Source: Stenopsyche tienmushanensis
Taxonomy: Eukaryota > Arthropoda > Insecta > Trichoptera > Stenopsychidae
NCBI GenBank assembly: GCA_008973525.1
Contig: WACJ01000516.1
Location: forward strand, 2,294,001 to 2,358,000
Length of the DNA stretch: 64,000 nucleotides
Direction of reading: 5' to 3'
Shown here: piece by piece, positions 60,001 to 64,000 of the stretch
Position numbering within the stretch: position 1 is the stretch's first letter
Layout: each line of letters opens with the position of its first letter
Program-made: the position numbers and the translations under genes
The notes under the pieces: model-generated
Database searches by the model: none
What the model saw: only the letters and a program-made list of their open reading frames with translations
Told to the model about the DNA's origin: nothing

Positions 60001-63000
60001 AAACGTTCAAACATATACTATTAAAAAATAATTCAATACCTTAGCAATTTAAATAATCATGGTTTTTTCTTGACGTTTATAGAACTCGCTTTTAATTAAT
60101 GAAATTATTAAAAAATCGTTTGTCGATACCTGACCAAACGACTACGTAACATTGTTCCTTGACATTATCAAGGTGTACTTTCAAAATCAAAAGACATCCT
60201 CGAAACAAAGCCTTTTATATTTATTTACAATTTTTGCGTCAGGCGTCTGTCATTTTATTTCATTTTGTAAACAAATACATTCCAATATGAACAAACATCA
60301 ACATTTTTTTTATAAAGGTTTTTGTTTAAATTGGAAAAAAATATTATTCCAACTTGAAATGCAAATTTGATTGTTGTGGAATGTAATATATTAACAGTGC
60401 AATAACATACAATGTCACGCTATAAGTTTTTAATTCGAATTCATCTAATCATCTACTTGCTAGATGTTGCGCTTGAGGAAAGCACATTCGATCTAATATA
60501 TGCTGTCACCCGCACAAACTATCTACGTCGCATGCATATCTTCCAGTTATATCACCGTTAGATATTATTCTCACACTTAAATCAGCGATACTCGTTCATC
60601 CATCACAACCCATGTCAACAAATATACAAATCCATTTACATCCACTTTTCTAACGTCTGCAAACTCATTAAAATTCTACGTGAAGCAGCAATTAATTAAA
60701 TAGACAACATTCTTCGTCTGGAATGAATATATTTTAACGATAAATAATTTAACTGCGCTAAGATCTATAATCCAATTTATAACTCGTTCTTCTTCCCCTG
60801 CAGTTTTGCTCATGCTTTAGGTCATAAACCTTAATACTGTAATTTTATGACCTAAATGCCTTTTTACTTTATTGAAAATTTAATCACATAAATTAAATTA
60901 ATTGTACTTGAATATTATTTTTAGAACGAGGAATCAAGCAGATCAGGACGAGGCTTTCAAACAAAAAATTTCTTTGGTGGAGTTTGGGGAAATCGACCGC
61001 CATCCCATGACTCTCCTCCTTCAGCATGTTCCTGTTGTATGTATAATATTTCGAATTGATTGGATTGCCAATAATAAAATAGTATTGCATAGCATTTGAA
61101 ATACTAAACATTGTAAGCGTCAACAAGCTGCGCCCATTGAAGTTCATGTTAGTACCTTTGACCGGTTATATATGCAGACTGTCCGCATAATAAAGTTGTC
61201 CTGAGGGTTCTTGCGGTTTTTACTTATTGTCAACAGCAGATATTTGACAAAACAGTTACGAATGGTCGCGTCTTGCATATAAAGAATGTATACAGTAGTC
61301 TGATTGTGTACGCTATGAATATTAATGAAGATGGAGAATTTCTCTCGGATTGTCCTGATGTGGCCAGAGCTGGACGTTCGAAAGTGGAATTGCCAACGTG
61401 GGAAACCGGTTGTCTACTTTTACTGCATTTCATTCCTTTAAAATCCAATAAAATTGCACAACATGATTTCATGGGTGTTAAATCACTGCTCTGTGACCTT
61501 CATTCTAGAAGAAACAAGAATCCATTGCTTAATTGACGCTCGAGGACAGTAAAAACAAAAACAAAAAAAAAAACAGGAAAACATTACATATACAATGCTT
61601 TCTTCTTGTTGATATAATAATAGTAAGAGGAAAAAAGCACAGATTTCAGGTGCAAATATGCATCGACCTGGATGTGATAGTACATATAAATTCATTCAAT
61701 GAGGTTCATAAGAGCATCAAATAATATCTGTCAACATGCTAAATTATCATAATGCTAAATATTCGTCACTTCTTTATTAATTGTATATTATATTACATTT
61801 ATAATATTATAATACTGATATTTAGGTATTATAACGTTGTTTAACCCTTCTGTCAATTGAATGCTTAATGTCCTCACGTCAATGAAACAGATAAACAAAC
61901 TATCTGATTTTTACAGACATATGGTTCAAAAACATTTTTTGCATCCAGGTATCGAAATTATTTTTATGGATCACTTTGAAATGTCGAAATCCAGTTTCTT
62001 GTAATTGTTTGGACAACACGGACACATAAATCTGCTGGAATTGGTAATTCAAAGCGTAATACATAAGATATTGTCGGTTGCTATGCTTCGTTTACCTTGA
62101 CAACCACCAGACCAATATGTGCCAACATAGTGCATCCGTCAAACGTCTCACAAAACTAATTCCGCACACGAAACCGACTGCATGATGACACCTATTCATT
62201 TCAATCAATCATATTATATATTTTTACTCTAATCCTATAAATGCGGGGAGTCGCATAAAAAAAGACTTGAAATAAATAGAAAACTGAGGGATAGGTTACA
62301 TTATTTTTAAAAAACGCATAACTTCAAATCAGTACGATAGAATGTACCAAAAATCGCATAAAAATTGACTAGATTCTTGTATAATCTTTACAGTAAAGGG
62401 GGGCAGGATTTTTTTCCACTTAAATATCGTCTTCTGTTTCTTCGCTGTCATATAACATCAAACCAATAATATCATCATCGTTCAAGGGAGAATTCTCAAG
62501 CAATTCATCGATTCTCCACCAACATTGTTTACAACATTCAACTGACAATGTTGATTTTTTTTATTATTTCGCTATCTGTAATTGAACTGCTTTCCAACAG
62601 TTAATAACACATTCTCTAATTTATCCAGTATATGTTGATAACTTGCATTTGTGTTCATTTAAATTTTTTTATGCGCATTTGCATAAAAAAAGCTTTGTCC
62701 TCTATAGAAAAATGAGGGATAAGTTCCTTTATTTTTCAAAATCGCATTAAAAAAATTCGCATAAAAACAGACCCAAGTGTACATATAATATATAAATAAA
62801 GATGATATGATTTTAAATATCTATCCTCGAATGAGAAAAAAATAATGATTTAGCATGTTTATTTGAAGAGGAAGTTTATTAATGTTTTGAAACAGTGAGT
62901 GATCATAAGGAGGACGTATCTGTTCAGGTCACGATTTGGGTTACATAACCACAGTATGTCACTAAATAAAAAAAAATACATCGCCGAATGTGTTAAAACA

Positions 63001-63948
63001 TCACAACTTGATCATGCAACAATTTGATTGAGAACGTAAGCGTGCGACACATTCATTACTTGACTCAACGCCATCATCTAAATCAAAGGCGATTTTATCG
63101 AATAACAAGCTTGTATTTATGTCCTGATAAATTAAGTATTAGTTATTAATAATAGATTTCATTTTTATGTCGTTTCAGCTTGCGGAGACAGAAACGATGC
63201 ATCTCGAATTGTTGGAGGACAAGAAGCCGGTCTTAGAGAATTCCCTTGGATGGCACGTCTTACTTACTTCAACAAATTTTACTGTGGCGGTGCCATCATA
63301 AGTGATCGATATGTATTGACAGCTGCTCACTGCGTTAAAGGGTTAACATTTTAATTTGAATAAAAATATAATTTACTTCCATAAAATTTAGCCAACACAA
63401 TATGTTATTCTGGCAGATGCTGGATCGATTGAATATTAATCATCGTTACTTTCTTTGTTTTTTAGATTCATGTGGTTCATGATCCGCGTTACTTTTGGCG
63501 AACATGATCGATGCAATGAGAGTAAACTTCCAGAGACCAGATTTGTACTTCGTGCCATCATACATGACTTTAGCTTCTCCAATTTTGACAACGACATCGC
63601 TTTACTTAGACTGAATGAGCGACTTCCCATCAGTGATATCTTAAGACCTCTTTGTCTTCCAACGGATCAAAGTATTATGATTAAGATATTAGCTTAATAC
63701 GGAACATTGAAGAGATGTGATAAAATTGTATTTCATTTTCAGAAAATTTATATGTCGGAACATCCGGTGTAATAACAGGATGGGGTACGTTAAAAGAAGA
63801 TGGTAAACCATCTTGCACTTTGCAAGAAGTCGCATTACCTGTGATGAGCAATGAAGAGTGTCACAAGACTAATTATTCCAAATCTACAATAACTGATAAT
63901 ATGATGTGTGCTGGTTTTCCCAAAACGGGCGGAAAAGATTCTTGCCAG
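54054..63948 (+). CDS. SP4: trypsin-like serine protease, 3' truncated by window edge
   Basis: S1 zymogen. Visible exons 54054-54119, 60925-61036, 63179-63341, 63466-63671, 63743-63948, phases consistent, 251 codons. Exon 1 (MLRFP, then a leucine run and IFFNFCIAT) is the signal peptide. The prodomain exon reads NEESSRSGRG, TKNFFGGVWG and SACSC. The linker is SCGDRNDASR with activation R|IVGGQEAG, His in LTAAHC and Asp in FDNDIALLRL. The last exon ends GGKDSCQ at a GTTCGT donor, so GDSGGP with the catalytic Ser must lie beyond 64000; the Asp of the trypsin pocket is already present. The start at 54054 gives a canonical signal peptide. The exon 1 assignment across a 6.8-kb intron rests on phase 0 agreement and the SP1/SP3 design. 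Confidence 0.88.
54066..54090 (+). repeat. (CTG)n microsatellite inside SP4 signal peptide
   Basis: A run of about eight CTG/CTGC units encodes the leucine core of the signal peptide. Length changes by whole units would alter the hydrophobic core without frameshift. Confidence 0.85.
54883..55362 (-). other. Unassigned 159-residue open frame
   Basis: One of the longest open frames not explained by a gene. It starts MSALAYDNASQTG and ends FFRGEKKS. It is less AT-rich than its surroundings and the opposite strand is also partly open. No family is recognised, and it lies within the SP4 intron. It could be an old transposon piece or chance. Confidence 0.2.
56561..57326 (-). mobile_element. Pogo/Tigger-like element, copy A, both ends present
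   Basis: 766 bp with TA on each side. The left end includes TTGGGTCTGTTTTTATGCGA; the right end is its inverse with two or three mismatches (to CAGACCTAATTG). Inside are ACCGCATAACTTCAAA-type boxes and a minus-strand frame. It is internally deleted compared with an autonomous ~2-3 kb element. Confidence 0.75.
56911..57150 (-). pseudogene. Tigger/pogo-type transposase C-terminal remnant
   Basis: Reads DNVDELLENTPLNDDD, an acidic stretch (EETEDDIEVEET), then ERAFKYQRELKNCLSPYHKL and a stop. The order (V-x-E-L-L, acidic, then a helical A-L-x-x-Y-x-x-L-like end) matches the C-termini of Tigger-like transposases. The same segment is found frameshifted in copy B at 62380-62530. Confidence 0.5.
58760..59202 (+). 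other. Unassigned frame, 147 codons with one internal stop
   Basis: One reading frame runs from 58760 to the stop at 59200-59202, interrupted only by TAA at 59045-59047. It contains TPREHFYIYLMRSKSQ and, after the stop, KYVIYDPVQPKLLLN. That length with a single stop is above the noise level for such AT-rich DNA, suggesting a decayed coding sequence. No family is recognised. Confidence 0.25.
59391..59411. repeat. Hairpin, 6-bp stem
   Basis: GCACTG and CAGTGC flank a nine-base loop. It lies in a short GC-richer island that also holds the stronger hairpin at 59483. Confidence 0.6.
59483..59507. repeat. Hairpin, perfect 10-bp stem
   Basis: TGGAACTGTG pairs with CACAGTTCCA around the loop AAGCG. 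With the nearby smaller hairpin it may mark the end of a small inverted-repeat element. Confidence 0.75.
60816..60856. repeat. Hairpin, perfect 13-bp stem
   Basis: TTTAGGTCATAAA (60816-60828) and TTTATGACCTAAA (60844-60856) are separated by 15 bases. It is located about 70 bases upstream of the SP4 prodomain exon and could mask or present its branch region in the transcript. Confidence 0.75.
61037..63178 (+). other. SP4 second intron
   Basis: Phase 1 intron joining ACSC to SCGDRN. It contains Tigger-like copy B (62236-62779). A frame at 61273-61536 is somewhat GC-richer but matches nothing I know. Confidence 0.65.
62236..62779 (-). mobile_element. Pogo/Tigger-like element, copy B, left end lost
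   Basis: Nearly parallel to copy A: GAGTCGCATAAAAAAAGACT, AAAACTGAGGGATAGGTT and a CGCATAACTTCAAATC box, then the acidic-coding segment (62380-62530) with frameshifts. The right end CGCATAAAAACAGACCCAAG is intact next to TA. The left terminal repeat is missing. Confidence 0.7.
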
Positions 63949-64000
63949 GTTCGTGCTTAATCCTCATTTAAAATGATAATTTATTTGGATCAAATATAAC

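Larger units (their letters stand above)
54120..60924 (+). other. SP4 first intron, 6.8 kb
   Basis: Phase 0 intron, donor ACC|GTAAGT. It contains the Tigger-like copy A, hairpins at 59.4-59.5 and 60.8 kb, and two unassigned frames (54883-55362 minus; 58760-59202 plus). The remainder is AT-rich without recognised content. Confidence 0.65.

Noticed and set aside
61273..61536. 87-codon plus frame (and an 80-codon minus frame) in SP4 intron 2
   Set aside because: No recognisable product, no splice support, strands overlap.

Overview
The window looks like nuclear DNA from an insect. It is AT-rich, its genes are split by GT-AG introns of about 70 bp to 7 kb, one gene is a leucine-rich-repeat glycoprotein-hormone-type receptor (Lgr1), several are arthropod-style trypsin-like serine proteases, promoters carry arthropod Inr/DPE or TATA/Inr elements, and the repeats are typical insect cut-and-paste transposons (mariner, Tc1-like, piggyBac/TTAA, pogo/Tigger-like). 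Protease resemblance to fly proteins recalled from memory (CG18735-, CG4914-like) hints at Diptera, but the order cannot be fixed from sequence alone. No bacterial-type gene, operon or CRISPR array is present.

Layout. (1) 959-11828, plus strand: 16 exons of Lgr1, complete from the leucine-rich repeats to the stop; the 5' exon(s) with signal peptide and N-terminal cysteine cap are not found. (2) 12364-13580: a decayed mariner element with both terminal repeats, between Lgr1 and the convergent protease SP1. (3) 14217-18203, minus strand: SP1, a complete seven-exon trypsin-like protease. (4) 18.2-31.3 kb: a gene-poor stretch with transposon fossils (pogo/Tigger-like, piggyBac), a 65-bp tandem repeat and palindromes. 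(5) 31431-35284, plus: SP2, a complete seven-exon trypsin-like protease with a TATA/Inr promoter. (6) 37243-37314: tRNA-Gly(UCC). (7) 39468-49608, plus: SP3, a complete protease with a TATA-less Inr/DPE promoter, a 7.4-kb first intron carrying a TTAA-flanked MITE, and a candidate 72-nt cassette exon. (8) 54054-63948, plus: SP4, a fourth protease that runs off the right edge before the exon bearing the catalytic serine.

The four proteases form a dispersed cluster of related secreted trypsin-type zymogens. All have Asp at the position six residues before the catalytic Ser. SP1, SP3 and SP4 share a separate prodomain exon (phase 0 in, phase 1 out), an identical 163-nt exon carrying the activation site and catalytic His, and a Cys-x-Cys-x-Cys-Gly linker. 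Lgr1 is the receptor class that in insects responds to the GPA2/GPB5 (thyrostimulin-like) hormone. Nothing in the sequence links it functionally to the proteases; their adjacency is positional only.

Coordinates of spliced exons were derived by hand from splice consensus and reading-phase agreement. Every listed junction keeps the frame, but transcripts were not available.
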